Notes under the pieces: generated by a model
Seen by the model: the letters and a program-made list of their open reading frames with translations, nothing else
Told to the model about the DNA's origin: nothing
The model's database searches: none
Source of the DNA: Pseudomonas viridiflava
GTDB taxonomy: Bacteria; Pseudomonadota; Gammaproteobacteria; Pseudomonadales; Pseudomonadaceae
Direction of reading: 5' to 3'
Assembly (NCBI RefSeq): GCF_900580865.1
Contig: NZ_UTBZ01000070.1
Span: 62,001-126,000 of the forward strand
DNA: 64,000 nt
Program-made: the position numbers and the translations under genes
Shown: positions 1 to 11,293 of the stretch, in pieces
Layout: every line of letters starts with the position of its first letter
Position numbering within the stretch: position 1 is the stretch's first letter

Positions 1-833
1 CGGCGCTTTTTCATGCGCTCCGGCGGGATGGTCCAGATGCGTTTGTCGAAGTCGATATCTGCCCATCGGGTGGTCGCCGCTTCGGCAGGACGGGTCATGG
101 TGTGCAGTTGCCATTCGATCAGGCAGCGGGTGATCCGCTTGATGCTGGCATTCGCGATTTCGATCATGAGCTCGGAAAGCTCGTCTGGTCGTAGCGCGGC
201 CATGTTCTCTTTTTTGGGCTTCTTGAATACCGCTCGAATACCACTGAGGGGGTTAGAGAAAATCAGCCCGGAGTTTACCCCGTAGGTCATGATCTCGTTG
301 AGTCGTTGGCTCAGTCGCTTCACTGTCTCGAGGCTACCTTTGGCCTCGATTGGGCGAAGCAGTTCGATGACCATCGGTGCGGTAATTTTCGAGAGCGGCG
401 TTGTTTTCAGGTCTGGAAATACATGCAGCGTGAGCGAGCGCCAAATGTCTTCGGCGTAGGCCGGCGTGACGGAGTCCTTCTTTAGCTCGAACCAGGCGGT
501 GGCCACGTTCTCGAACGTATGTTCCGTTTCTGCGCGCTTGGCTTCATTCAGCGTGTTGCGCTGCACCTTCGGATCGATGCCCAGGGCGAGCAGCTCGCGC
601 GCCTCGACTGCCTTCTTTCGTGCGTTCGCCAGTGACAGTTCGGGGTAGGTCCCGAAGCCGATGTTGATGCGCTTTTTGGTGAGCGGTTCGCGGTAGTTGA
701 AATTCCACAGCAACGAGCCGTTGCTGCGTACGCGGAGCTGCAAACCGTCACCGTCAGTGAGGACGTAATCCTCGGACGCGGGTTTGACTCCCTTGAGCTG
801 TCGATCGGAGAGGCGGAGGTTTTGGGCAGGCAT
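1..833 (-). CDS. P4-type tyrosine recombinase (island integrase), 3' end cut by window edge
   Basis: Reading from an ATG at 833, 277 codons are open to the window edge. The N-terminus has the P4-integrase arm-binding layout (DUF4102-like: 'LTDGDGLQLRV', 'NIGFGTYPELSLANARKKA'), followed by a core-binding region and the start of the catalytic domain, where 'TRPAEAATTRW' carries the first catalytic Arg. The remaining catalytic residues lie outside the window. The gene starts about 190 bp from the 3' end of ssrA and points away from it, the usual arrangement for an integrase that uses tmRNA as its attachment site. It is therefore the right-hand end of a genomic island extending leftwards. No nonsense codon is seen, so it may be functional. 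Confidence 0.9.
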   Translation of the reverse strand, partial: MPAQNLRLSDRQLKGVKPASEDYVLTDGDGLQLRVRSNGSLLWNFNYREPLTKKRINIGFGTYPELSLANARKKAVEARELLALGIDPKVQRNTLNEAKRAETEHTFENVATAWFELKKDSVTPAYAEDIWRSLTLHVFPDLKTTPLSKITAPMVIELLRPIEAKGSLETVKRLSQRLNEIMTYGVNSGLIFSNPLSGIRAVFKKPKKENMAALRPDELSELMIEIANASIKRITRCLIEWQLHTMTRPAEAATTRWADIDFDKRIWTIPPERMKKR

Positions 834-858
834 GAGATTGTCCTCAGGCACTGATTCG

Positions 859-920
859 GTATTCCAAAGATTAGCACCGGATGGGCTGGAATACTGTTTG
901 GAATACCCGAATGGCTGGAA
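859..920. repeat. Clustered TGGAA(TA) motifs, possible integrase arm sites
   Basis: The heptamer TGGAATA occurs at 887-893 and 899-905, its inverse TATTCCA at 860-866, and a truncated CTGGAA near 915-920. They lie just upstream of the island integrase start and between it and ssrA. Arm-type binding sites are expected here for P4-like integrases; their use as such is inference. Confidence 0.4.
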
Positions 921-983
921 CTCAAAAAATCTCAGAGGACCGCAAAAGCGCTGGAGGCCGCGTATTTACTGGTTCGCAGGCAC

Positions 984-1010
984 AAAAAAAGACGTCCGTG
1001 GACGTCTTTA
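984..1010 (-). terminator. Intrinsic terminator of ssrA
   Basis: On the minus strand the sequence after the tmRNA CCA end forms an AAAGACGTCC/GGACGTCTTT stem followed by a run of seven T. It lies 11 bp beyond the tmRNA. Because the island is inserted at the ssrA 3' end, this terminator may be island-borne. Confidence 0.85.
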
Positions 1011-1020
1011 GATGATGAAG

Positions 1021-1409
1021 TGGTGGAGCCGGGGGGATTTGAACCCCCGTCCGCCAGTACTCCGCTGTCGGTACTACATGCGTAGCCGTTTCTATTAAGT
1101 TAACCCTCAGCGACCCGAAGGGCAGGGTGCTTTGGGCGAGTTGTGTAAGTTTTAGCCGCTTCGTCCACAACGTACTGCACGGCGATTCTGTTCTATATGA
1201 CAATCATTTTGGGTTTACAGACATCCCCTGATGATTGCTGGACCCGAAGGTACCAGGAGCATTGTCAGCTGCAATTAAGCAGCGAGAGCAACACCGTATT
1301 GGTCGTCATTGGCAACTATAAGTAGTTGCAACAGTGGATTTACGACTTCTGTTACCAAGTCGGCATGCACCTAAAGTTTCGCAACCGGCGTCGAATCCTA
1401 AACGGCCCC
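1021..1409 (-). ncRNA. ssrA: tmRNA (transfer-messenger RNA)
   Basis: The minus strand begins GGGGCCG and ends CGGCTCCACCA, which pair as the acceptor stem with one G-U. The T arm (GGGGGTTCAAATCCCCC) is intact. The tag reading frame at 1278-1313 encodes ANDDQYGVALAA followed by TAA at 1275-1277. tmRNA works with SmpB, encoded at 10692-11174 in this window, to rescue stalled ribosomes and mark nascent chains for proteolysis. Length is about 389 nt before processing. The 3' end serves as the integration site of the island to the left and remains complete. Confidence 0.97.
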
Positions 1410-1475
1410 GAACTCATTGCTCAGTACATCTGTTTGAGCAACAAGCCTGCGCAGTGTACGCCAATCGGTCCGCGA

Positions 1476-1495
1476 GGCCAACCCGAAGGTTGGCC
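1476..1495. terminator. Hairpin with UUCG-type tetraloop downstream of the small secreted-protein gene
   Basis: On the minus strand GGCCAACC and GGTTGGCC pair around a TTCG loop closed by C-G, a very stable tetraloop. There is no following T-run, so it may be a weak terminator or an mRNA-stabilising 3' structure for the gene at 1505-1783. Confidence 0.5.
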
Positions 1496-1504
1496 GGACG
1501 CTGA

Positions 1505-1783
1505 TCAGTTGTTGGTGCCGGTGGATTTGCGCAGTTCCACGATGGTTTGCGAGGTTTCCGCAATGCAATCGTCGATTTTGCCTTGAGCCTTGAGCGCCTC
1601 GGCCTTGCTCACACTGGCGTTAGCGCGCTGGCTCAGTTCCGGATTCGCTGACAGCTGCCCCTTGGCATTGTTGATGGTCTGAATATTGGCATCACACAGG
1701 TCAGCAGGCTTGTCGGCGGCAAACGAAGTGGACGCCATCATCGATGCAGTAACGAACAGACCTAACAGTACAGAACGTTTCAT
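1505..1783 (-). CDS. Small secreted protein of unknown function
   Basis: The 92-residue product starts MKRSVLLGLFVTASMMASTS and has a clear Sec signal peptide with a likely cut after 'SFA' (about residue 22), predicting a periplasmic protein of about 70 residues. The mature part is charged and probably helical, with two cysteines (in 'DLCDAN' and 'DDCIAE') that could form a disulfide. The start is supported by GGAGAT upstream. It is transcribed as a separate unit: the terminator of the lactate operon lies between it and dld. I do not recognise a family and assign no function. Confidence 0.7.
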   Translation of the reverse strand: MKRSVLLGLFVTASMMASTSFAADKPADLCDANIQTINNAKGQLSANPELSQRANASVSKAEALKAQGKIDDCIAETSQTIVELRKSTGTNN

Positions 1784-1850
1784 GTGTATCTCCTTGAACC
1801 GAGTGGGTCCAGACTTCGCTGGCCGTCAGGACGGGCAACCGTATGGAAGA

Positions 1851-1873
1851 AAAACCCCGATCAGTCGGGGCTA
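1851..1873 (-). terminator. Intrinsic terminator of the lactate operon
   Basis: On the minus strand CCCCGA-CTGA-TCGGGG is followed by a run of T. It lies about 40 bp beyond the dld stop codon. Confidence 0.8.
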
Positions 1874-1913
1874 TTCTGTGGACTACAGTCGAACTCAAGG
1901 GTTCTATTTTTCT

Positions 1914-4720
<2,807 letters not shown>

Positions 4721-4724
<4 letters not shown>

Positions 4725-5392
4725 TGGTCCTCCAGAATCAGAACCACCAGATCTTTCGGGCCGTGGGCGCCGTAAGCCAGCACTTGCTCGATGTCAGCGG
4801 TTTTCGACGGACCGGACACCAGCAACGCGTTGGTCGGCATGCCTTGCGCCCATTCGAACTCCTCTTGCACCTGATAAAAGTTGTCGCGGATTTCACTGGC
4901 CTTGAGCAGGGCGAAATGTACCGGCGGCACCAGGCTCATCAACCGCGGTTCTTCGCGGGTTGGCCAGAGAATCAGGCTGCCGGTGGCGGCGATGGCACCG
5001 AGGGTGCCGGTGAGACTGGCCGGCGTGTCGTTGAACAGTTCGGCTTTCCACTCTTCCATCGGTCGGTCGTAGGACTTCAGTGCCGGCAGATCAGGAATGT
5101 CCGCCCAATGCTGTGTGATTTTCTGCCCGTGCGCTGTTGTCGGTGCGATCAACAGGCTCGGCAACTGACGGTCGCGCAGTAATTGCGCGAGCAGGGCCGG
5201 CCAATCTTCGCCCGAGGTCATGTGTATCTCGGTGTGCACTGCTTCCATCAATTTTCGCAGTTGCGGAATACGCTGTTCGGCAGTGTAGGTGTAAGGCTGC
5301 GTCACCAGATCAACATCGAAGTTGTCGGCAATCGGCGTGGTGCCGGTCAGACTTTTCCGCAATTTGCCGAGGATATTTTCTTTGGCGCTCAT
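4721..5392 (-). CDS. lutC: L-lactate utilisation protein LutC (LldG, DUF162)
   Basis: The 223-residue product starts MSAKENILGKLRKSL and has the LUD (DUF162) fold signature, including 'TGTLGAIAATGSLILWPT' and 'RLMSLVPPVHFALL'. LutC is the third subunit of the LutABC complex that oxidises L-lactate to pyruvate. The start is fixed by a TGATG overlap with the end of lutB; longer in-frame starts would run deep into lutB. Its stop overlaps the dld start. No Cys cluster is present, as expected for this subunit. Confidence 0.9.
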
Positions 5393-6846
5393 CAGCGGTC
5401 TCCCTGTTTGGCCAAATGCTCGCGGGCCATGTCGTGCAGTGAGCGAGCGGCGGGTTTCGGCGCGCTGTGATTTTGTGTCCATGGGCCGACATTGCTCGGG
5501 GTCAGGGCACGCAGGCGCGTGGCGAAGAAGCCGAACAATCGATACAAGGTCGGAGAGCTGTTGAGCCTGGCCCAGGCGTTCCAGATAAAGCGTTCCTTGC
5601 GCGAATACTTGCTGCCCTGACCGCGCATCACTTGATTCGGGCTGTCCGGGGCTTTGACGTTTTCTTCGCGCAGACGCCGCAGGATCGCCGGGATAGGAAT
5701 TTTTACCGGGCACACTTCACCGCAGGCGCCACACAGTGAAGAGGCGCTCGGATGATCCGGAACCTTCGCCAGACCAACCATGTGCGGGGTGATGATTTTG
5801 CCGATCGGCCCCGGATACACCTCGCCATAAGTGTGGCCACCGACGCGGGTGTAGACCGGGCAATGATTCATGCAAGCGCCGCAGCGGATGCAATTCAAGG
5901 TCTGGCGCAATTCACTATCGGCGAAAGCCTGGCTGCGACCGTTGTCGAGCAACACCAGGTGCACTTCCTGCGGGCCGTCGAGTTCGTGTTCCTTACGCGG
6001 GCAGGAGATCATGTTGACGTAAGTGGTGATCGGAATGCCCAGCGCCGAGCGGGTCAGCAGTGACAGCAGCGGCACCACGTCGCGCAGGTTTTCCACGACC
6101 TTTTCGATGCCGGTGACGGCGATGTGCACTGGTGGCACGGTGGTGGTCATGCGGCCGTTGCCTTCGTTTTCCACCAGCAGCAGGGTGCCGGTTTCGGCCA
6201 CGGCGAAGTTGACGCCGGAGACGCCGATGTCCGCTTCGAAGAATTTCTGCCGCAGGACTCTGCGACCGATCTGAATGAGTTGGTCAACGTCCTTGGTGTA
6301 TTCCACGCCAAGTTTGTCGTGGAACAAGGACGCGACCTGACCGGCATTCTTGTGGATCGCCGGCATAATGATGTGTGAAGGCTTCTCGTGGTCGAGCTGG
6401 ACGATGTATTCCCCCATATCGGACTCCAGACATTCAATGTCCCGAGCCTCGAGGAAATGGTTCATCTCCATCTCTTCGCTGACCATCGATTTGCCCTTGA
6501 TCACTTGCCGCGCCTCGTGAGCGCGGATGATCGATAAGACGATGCCATTGGCCTCGTCCACCGTTTCCGCCCAGTGCACTGTCACACCGTTGCGGGTCAG
6601 GTTCTGTTCCAGTTGCTCGAGCAGGTCGGGCAACTTGGACAGCGCGCGGGCTTTGATCGAATTGCCCAGTGCGCGCAAATGTTCTCTTTCGTGGGCATCA
6701 CTGAAGGCGGCTGCCCGCTTGACCATCAGTGAGTCCATGGCAGTACGGAAGTTGTTCCGTAGCTGCTGATCGCCCAAGGCATTGTGTGCCCGGGTGCGGA
6801 AATCTTCTTCTACGGCGACCGTAGGAATAATCGCGGAAGTGCTCAT
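5392..6846 (-). CDS. lutB: L-lactate utilisation Fe-S protein LutB (LldF)
   Basis: The 484-residue protein begins MSTSAIIPTV, preceded by GGAGGT seven bases upstream on the minus strand. It has an N-terminal LUD domain (about 60-300) and a ferredoxin module with CIRCGACMNHCP (from C319) and SLCGACGEVCPVKIP, giving two 4Fe-4S sites. LutB is the iron-sulfur electron-transfer subunit of LutABC. Start and stop overlap the neighbouring genes (ATGA with lutA, TGATG with lutC), so the three subunits are translationally coupled. Confidence 0.92.
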   Translation of the reverse strand: MSTSAIIPTVAVEEDFRTRAHNALGDQQLRNNFRTAMDSLMVKRAAAFSDAHEREHLRALGNSIKARALSKLPDLLEQLEQNLTRNGVTVHWAETVDEANGIVLSIIRAHEARQVIKGKSMVSEEMEMNHFLEARDIECLESDMGEYIVQLDHEKPSHIIMPAIHKNAGQVASLFHDKLGVEYTKDVDQLIQIGRRVLRQKFFEADIGVSGVNFAVAETGTLLLVENEGNGRMTTTVPPVHIAVTGIEKVVENLRDVVPLLSLLTRSALGIPITTYVNMISCPRKEHELDGPQEVHLVLLDNGRSQAFADSELRQTLNCIRCGACMNHCPVYTRVGGHTYGEVYPGPIGKIITPHMVGLAKVPDHPSASSLCGACGEVCPVKIPIPAILRRLREENVKAPDSPNQVMRGQGSKYSRKERFIWNAWARLNSSPTLYRLFGFFATRLRALTPSNVGPWTQNHSAPKPAARSLHDMAREHLAKQGDR

Positions 6847-7667
6847 TTCGCACCTCCGGTTCGTTGCCACAAGAAGCTGGCGAGATGTTGCCCGCGCAGC
6901 GCTTCTTTTTGTTTCTCCAATGCGCCGTTGATGTTCATCAAACAGCCACAGTCGGCGCTCAACACCTGATGCGCGCCGGAATCCTTCAGCGCTTTGGTCT
7001 TGTCAGCCACCATCGCGCCGGAAATGTCTGGCATACGGACGCTGAATGTCCCACCGAAGCCACAGCATTCGCTTTCGTGGTCATGGTTGACCCGTTCCAC
7101 GTTGCTCAACTGCGCCAACAGCTCGCGGCCGTGCAGGTGGGTGTTCATTTCGCGGCGTGCCGAACACGAAGTGTGCAGCGCGACCTTGACCGGAGCGCCG
7201 CTGTCCTTGAGCTGCACTTTGCAGACGAACAGCAGAAACTCGGCCAGTTCATAGGTGCGGGCCGCGAGGGCCTGAACCTGTTTCAACGTCTCCGGCTCGT
7301 CCTTGAACAAGTCGGCGTAATGCTCGCGCAGCATGCCGGCGCAGGAACCCGACGGCACCACCACCGGATAATCCCCGGCAAACAGCGCCAGTTGCGAGCG
7401 CGCTACCGTCCGCGCCTGCTCGGTATAACCCGAGGTGTAGGCCGGTTGGCCGCAGCAGCTCTGCCCTTGCGGGTACTCGACCCGTATCCCTTCGCGTTCC
7501 AGCAAATGGATCGCGTCCATCCCGGCTTCGGGGTAGAACAGGTCGACCACGCACGTGCCGAACAGGTAGACCCGCGACGGTTTCTCGCTGGGGTATTGCC
7601 GAGGTTCGGGCAGTGGCGGTGCCACGCGGGTCGCGTTCGGCACGGCGTTGTAAAAAAGCTCGCTCAT
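6843..7667 (-). CDS. lutA: L-lactate utilisation protein LutA (LldE), CCG-domain subunit
   Basis: The 274-residue product starts MSELFYNAVP; GGAGA lies eight bases upstream, which favours this start over an in-frame ATG 38 codons earlier. It has two cysteine-rich CCG domains ('QSCCGQPAYTSGY' and 'ESECCGFGGTFSV'), typical of LutA/LldE and related to heterodisulfide reductase subunit B. Together with LutB and LutC it forms the non-flavin L-lactate dehydrogenase. The gene is separated from lldP by about 160 bp holding two strong hairpins, while its 3' end overlaps lutB. Confidence 0.92.
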   Translation of the reverse strand: MSELFYNAVPNATRVAPPLPEPRQYPSEKPSRVYLFGTCVVDLFYPEAGMDAIHLLEREGIRVEYPQGQSCCGQPAYTSGYTEQARTVARSQLALFAGDYPVVVPSGSCAGMLREHYADLFKDEPETLKQVQALAARTYELAEFLLFVCKVQLKDSGAPVKVALHTSCSARREMNTHLHGRELLAQLSNVERVNHDHESECCGFGGTFSVRMPDISGAMVADKTKALKDSGAHQVLSADCGCLMNINGALEKQKEALRGQHLASFLWQRTGGAK

Positions 7668-7707
7668 CAGGCGTGTCTCCGGGTGGTCCCGGTTATCCGT
7701 CCGCTGA

Positions 7708-7743
7708 GGCTGCTGAATATAGAGAGCGTTGCTTTCAGCAGCC
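7708..7743. repeat. Hairpin in the lldP-lutA spacer
   Basis: A perfect 10-bp inverted repeat (GGCTGCTGAA/TTCAGCAGCC) around a 16-nt loop, 41 bp upstream of the lutA start. There is no T-run in either direction, so an mRNA processing or stability element is more likely than a terminator. Confidence 0.6.
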
Positions 7744-7767
7744 TTACAGACCGGGTTGTGAATTGCT

Positions 7768-7800
7768 GACGCCGGCATCACGAACCGGCGTCGGTTTTTT
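7768..7800 (+). terminator. Terminator-like hairpin facing against the lactate operon
   Basis: GACGCCGG and CCGGCGTC form an 8-bp stem around CATCACGAA, followed by GG and six T on the plus strand. Both flanking genes are on the minus strand, so the T-run faces the wrong way to end lldP transcripts. It could block antisense transcription or act as a 3' stabiliser for lldP mRNA. Confidence 0.55.
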
Positions 7801-7829
7801 CTGTGTTTCTTGTAGGCTTCTTGTAGGTA

Positions 7830-9527
7830 TTAGTGCTGCACCAGCATGCCGGTGAACCAGTAGGCCTGGGCCAAGGTGATCAGACCGACAATCGTTGCAA
7901 AGAATAGGCTGTGCTTGAGGGTGAAGCGGAACAGATCCGATTCCTTGCCCACCAGCCCGGTCGCGGCGCAGGCCACGGCGATCGATTGTGGCGAGATCAT
8001 TTTGCCGGTTACGCCGCCGCTGGTGTTCGCCGCCACCAGCAAGGTGTCACTGACGCCGATCTGGTGGGCGGTGGTTGCTTGCAGCGAACTGAACAGGGCG
8101 TTGGATGAAGTATCCGAACCGGTGAGGAACACGCCGAGCCAGCCGAGGAACGGCGAGAAGAACGGGAATGCCGCGCCGGTTCCGGCCAATACCAGGGCCA
8201 TGGTCGAAGACATACCGGAGTAGTTGGTGACGAAGGCGAAAGCCAACACCATGCCGATCGAAAGGATTGGCCAGCGCAGTTCGTAGAAGGTCTCTTTCAA
8301 AGTGGTCAGACCAGTTTTGAAATTTATCTTCAGCACCAGCATCGAGATCAGCGCGGAGAAGAAAATCGCTGTACCGGTCGCGGAAATCGGGTCAAGTTTG
8401 AACACCGCTGGGATTGCTGTTGGAGCAGCCACGATCGGAGCAGTTTTGATCACCAGTTGATCAAGGTGCGGAATTGCGAAGTTGAACACCCAGCTGTACA
8501 TCGAGCCGCCAGCGGCGAACATCGCTTTGAAAGGCTTCAGCGTCCAGATGGTCACCAGCACGGTGAGGATCAGGAACGGCGACCAGGCTTTGAAAATTTC
8601 CCCGAGGCTGTAAGGCGACGCCACGGTAGTGCGCTTCTGACCGAAACCGCCGACGCTGGCGGTCACCACCGAAGCGGACACGGCACCGGCGATGTGTTGG
8701 CCGGCGGCGCGTTTTGGTTGCCAGACTTTCAGGAACAGGGTCAGTGAGATCAGGCTGGCCAGGGCCGAGGTGATGTCCGGCAGTTCCGGGCCGATGAAGT
8801 TCGAGGTGAAGTATTGGGTGATGGCGAAGCTCAAGCCTGCAACCAGTGCAGCCGGCCAGGTTTCACGCACGCCGCGCAGGCCGTCCATCATGAACACCAG
8901 CCAGAACGGTACGAATAGCGAGAGCAGCGGCAGTTGGCGACCGGTCATGGCGCCGATCTTGAACGCGTCGATGCCGGTGACTTGCCCGGCAACAATGATC
9001 GGAATCCCCAATGCGCCAAATGCAACCGGTGCGGTGTTGGCGATCAGGCACAGGCCTGCGGCGTACAGCGGATTGAAGCCCAGTCCTACAAGAAGTGCGG
9101 CGGTAATCGCCACGGGCGCGCCGAAACCGGCGGCACCTTCCAGGAATGCACCGAAGCAGAAACCGATCAGCAGCACTTGCAGGCGCTGGTCGTCAGTAAT
9201 CGATAACACCGAACTGCGAATGACCTCGAACTGACCACTTTTCACCGTCAGTTTGTAGAGGAATACCGCCGCGACAATGATCCAGGCAATCGGCCACAGA
9301 CCGTAGGCGAAGCCATACCCGGCGGCGGCGAAGGCCATGTCGACCGGCATCTGGAACGCGAAGATCGCCACGACAATCGACAGCGCGAGGGTGATGCTCC
9401 CGGCCACATGGCCTTTAAGGCGGAACACCGCCAACGCGAGAAAGAAGAAAACGATGGGGATGACGGCCGCGAGTGCGGACACGCCGAGACTGCCGAGCGG
9501 GCTGTAGAGCTGTTGCCAGGTTTGCAT
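7830..9527 (-). CDS. lldP: L-lactate permease
   Basis: The 565-residue protein is almost entirely hydrophobic, with about 13 membrane-spanning stretches, and matches the LctP/LldP family in length and in motifs such as '[19 protein letters not shown]' and '[17 protein letters not shown]'. It imports lactate (and likely glycolate) by proton symport across the inner membrane. It is the first gene of the lactate operon, divergent from lldR, with the LldR operator 52-68 bp upstream of its start codon. Confidence 0.95.
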   Translation of the reverse strand: MQTWQQLYSPLGSLGVSALAAVIPIVFFFLALAVFRLKGHVAGSITLALSIVVAIFAFQMPVDMAFAAAGYGFAYGLWPIAWIIVAAVFLYKLTVKSGQFEVIRSSVLSITDDQRLQVLLIGFCFGAFLEGAAGFGAPVAITAALLVGLGFNPLYAAGLCLIANTAPVAFGALGIPIIVAGQVTGIDAFKIGAMTGRQLPLLSLFVPFWLVFMMDGLRGVRETWPAALVAGLSFAITQYFTSNFIGPELPDITSALASLISLTLFLKVWQPKRAAGQHIAGAVSASVVTASVGGFGQKRTTVASPYSLGEIFKAWSPFLILTVLVTIWTLKPFKAMFAAGGSMYSWVFNFAIPHLDQLVIKTAPIVAAPTAIPAVFKLDPISATGTAIFFSALISMLVLKINFKTGLTTLKETFYELRWPILSIGMVLAFAFVTNYSGMSSTMALVLAGTGAAFPFFSPFLGWLGVFLTGSDTSSNALFSSLQATTAHQIGVSDTLLVAANTSGGVTGKMISPQSIAVACAATGLVGKESDLFRFTLKHSLFFATIVGLITLAQAYWFTGMLVQH

Positions 9528-9578
9528 ATGGGGTGGCCCCTAATTGTTGTTGGTCAGGCACTGTTAGCGTTCTTGGAT

Positions 9579-9595
9579 AATTGGTAAGACCAATT
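9579..9595. promoter_or_regulatory. LldR operator in the lldR-lldP spacer
   Basis: AATTGGTAAGACCAATT is a perfect palindrome with a 3-nt centre. It fits the AATTGG-N-CCAATT type of site bound by LldR/FadR-type GntR regulators of lactate genes. It lies between the divergent lldP and lldR genes. Binding here is inferred from sequence and position. Confidence 0.8.
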
Positions 9596-9789
9596 TACAA
9601 TCGCTGTTGGCTAGGGTAAAAGCCTTGATGACGATGTGTCAATTTGCCGCGCTAAAACTTTTGTCGAACAAGCGGTGCAGATCGCATCTGATCCGGTTTC
9701 GGCAAGTGGCGTCTGGTAGGTGTCGGCAAGGCGCCGATAGGCCAGAATAGAGAGCCCGGCGAGCGGTCGGGATCGTGGAGAAATGAGTT

Positions 9790-10557
9790 ATGGGGTTTGA
9801 TCAGATTCGGCAGCGCCGTTTGTCTGACGATATTGTCGAGCGACTTGAGGGGATGATCCTTGAGGGCACGCTGAAGTCCGGCGAACGGCTGCCAGCGGAG
9901 CGCACGCTGGCCGAACAATTTGGCGTATCACGGCCATCTCTGCGTGAAGCGATTCAGAAACTGGCGGCGAAAGGGCTGCTGGTCAGTCGCCAGGGTGGCG
10001 GCAACTATGTGGTGGAAAGTCTGGGCTCGACGTTCAGTGATCCGCTGTTGCAGCTGCTTGAAAGCAACCCCGAGGCACAACGCGATCTACTGGAATTTCG
10101 GCACACTCTGGAGGCATCGTGCGCCTATTACGCCGCATTACGCGCCACTGATGTCGATCGCGAACGGTTGACCGCAGCGTTCGAAGAGCTGCAGGACTGC
10201 TATTCGCGCCACGATGAAGTCAGCCGGGCGGAAGAGGGCGCGGCGGACGCGAAATTCCATCTGGCGATTGCCGAAGCCAGCCATAACGCGGTGTTGCTGC
10301 ACACCATTCGCGGGCTGTTCGATTTGCTCAAGCGCAACGTGGTGACCAACATCGGTGGCATGTACAAGCAGCGCACGGAAACCCGCGACATGCTGATTAC
10401 CCAGCATCGGGAATTGTATCTGGCGATTATTGAAGGTCGTGCGGAGCAGGCGCGGGAAGTTTCCAGTCGACATATTTTGTATGTGCAGGAGGTGCTGGAA
10501 GAGGTGCGGCAGGAAGTTCAGCGCATGGCTCGGGCGGAGCGGCGCAAAGGGATGTGA
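9790..10557 (+). CDS. lldR: Lactate-responsive GntR-family regulator (FadR subfamily)
   Basis: The 255-residue protein has an N-terminal winged helix (about 8-75, with 'LPAERTLAEQFGVSRPSLRE') and a C-terminal all-helical FCD ligand-binding domain (about 95-220) with the metal-site histidines of this class ('DAKFHLAIAEASHN', 'QHRELYLAI'). GGAG lies 11 bases before the ATG. Its divergent position next to lldP and a palindromic operator identify it as the lactate regulator, which in pseudomonads represses the operon until lactate is present. GlcC is the nearest alternative, but no glycolate genes are nearby. Confidence 0.88.
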   Translation: MGFDQIRQRRLSDDIVERLEGMILEGTLKSGERLPAERTLAEQFGVSRPSLREAIQKLAAKGLLVSRQGGGNYVVESLGSTFSDPLLQLLESNPEAQRDLLEFRHTLEASCAYYAALRATDVDRERLTAAFEELQDCYSRHDEVSRAEEGAADAKFHLAIAEASHNAVLLHTIRGLFDLLKRNVVTNIGGMYKQRTETRDMLITQHRELYLAIIEGRAEQAREVSSRHILYVQEVLEEVRQEVQRMARAERRKGM

Positions 10558-10579
10558 TCAGTTGTTTTTGTGTTGATGC

Positions 10580-10680
10580 TGCAATAGCTTTCGCGAGCAG
10601 GCTCGCTCCCACATTTGAAATGCATTCCAAGGTGGGAGCGACGGTGCGACGATTCGACCTGCTCGCGAATACGCTCTAAA
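10580..10680. repeat. REP element pair, GTGGGAGCGA family
   Basis: Two inverted units, TCGCGAGCAGGCTCGCTCCC at 10591-10610 and a diverged inverse copy running from GTGGGAGCG near 10632 to CTGCTCGCGA near 10667. The pair fills the gap between lldR and smpB. Related copies occur at 49547-49639 and 63354-63444. Confidence 0.75.
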
Positions 10681-10691
10681 GGCAGAAGAAA

Positions 10692-11174
10692 TCAGTCTTC
10701 CTTGCCCTTGTTGCGCACGGCACGCTGCAACTCACGACCGGCATCGCGCTCACGCTCGGTGTCACGCTTGTCGTATTCCTTCTTGCCCTTGCCCAAAGCA
10801 ATTTCGCACTTGACCATGTGCTTGCTCCAGTACCAGGACAGGCAGACGCAGGCGTAACCCTTTTGTTGCACAGCGGCGGCGAGTTTTTCCAGCTCGCGGC
10901 GGTTGAGCAGCAATTTGCGTGTGCGCACCGGGTCGGCGATGACGTGGGTGCTTGCGGTCATCAGAGGCGTGATGTGGCTGCCGAGCAACCACGCTTCGCC
11001 ATCCTTGAGCAGGACATAGCTGTCGACCAGCTGTAGCTTGCTTGCCCGCAGACTTTTTACTTCCCAGCCGGCCAGGACCAGACCAGCCTCGAACTTGTGC
11101 TCGATGAAGTAATCGTGTCGCGCCTTTTTGTTCTGCGCGATGGTCCCTGTTGGGTGTTTCTTCTGTTTAGCCAT
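10692..11174 (-). CDS. smpB: SsrA-binding protein SmpB
   Basis: The 160-residue basic protein has the conserved SmpB core ('[20 protein letters not shown]', '[19 protein letters not shown]') and the lysine-rich C-terminal tail ('[20 protein letters not shown]') that lies in the mRNA channel. It binds tmRNA and delivers it to stalled ribosomes. Its RNA partner ssrA is 9 kb away, separated by the lactate cluster. It is transcribed opposite to the following symporter gene. Confidence 0.97.
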   Translation of the reverse strand: MAKQKKHPTGTIAQNKKARHDYFIEHKFEAGLVLAGWEVKSLRASKLQLVDSYVLLKDGEAWLLGSHITPLMTASTHVIADPVRTRKLLLNRRELEKLAAAVQQKGYACVCLSWYWSKHMVKCEIALGKGKKEYDKRDTERERDAGRELQRAVRNKGKED

Positions 11175-11293
11175 AGGGGCGGCATTATATGGAGATAAAC
11201 GGCTGTCGGCTACGGTGATGCTGCGTGCTTGAGCAGGTTGAGTGAATCCCGGACAATGCGGCCTCTTTTTCTAACGCTTGGGCGTGATAAACG

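Noticed and set aside
6864..7769. 301-codon plus-strand frame opposite lutA
   Set aside because: Shadow; lutA carries the CCG motifs and a ribosome site.
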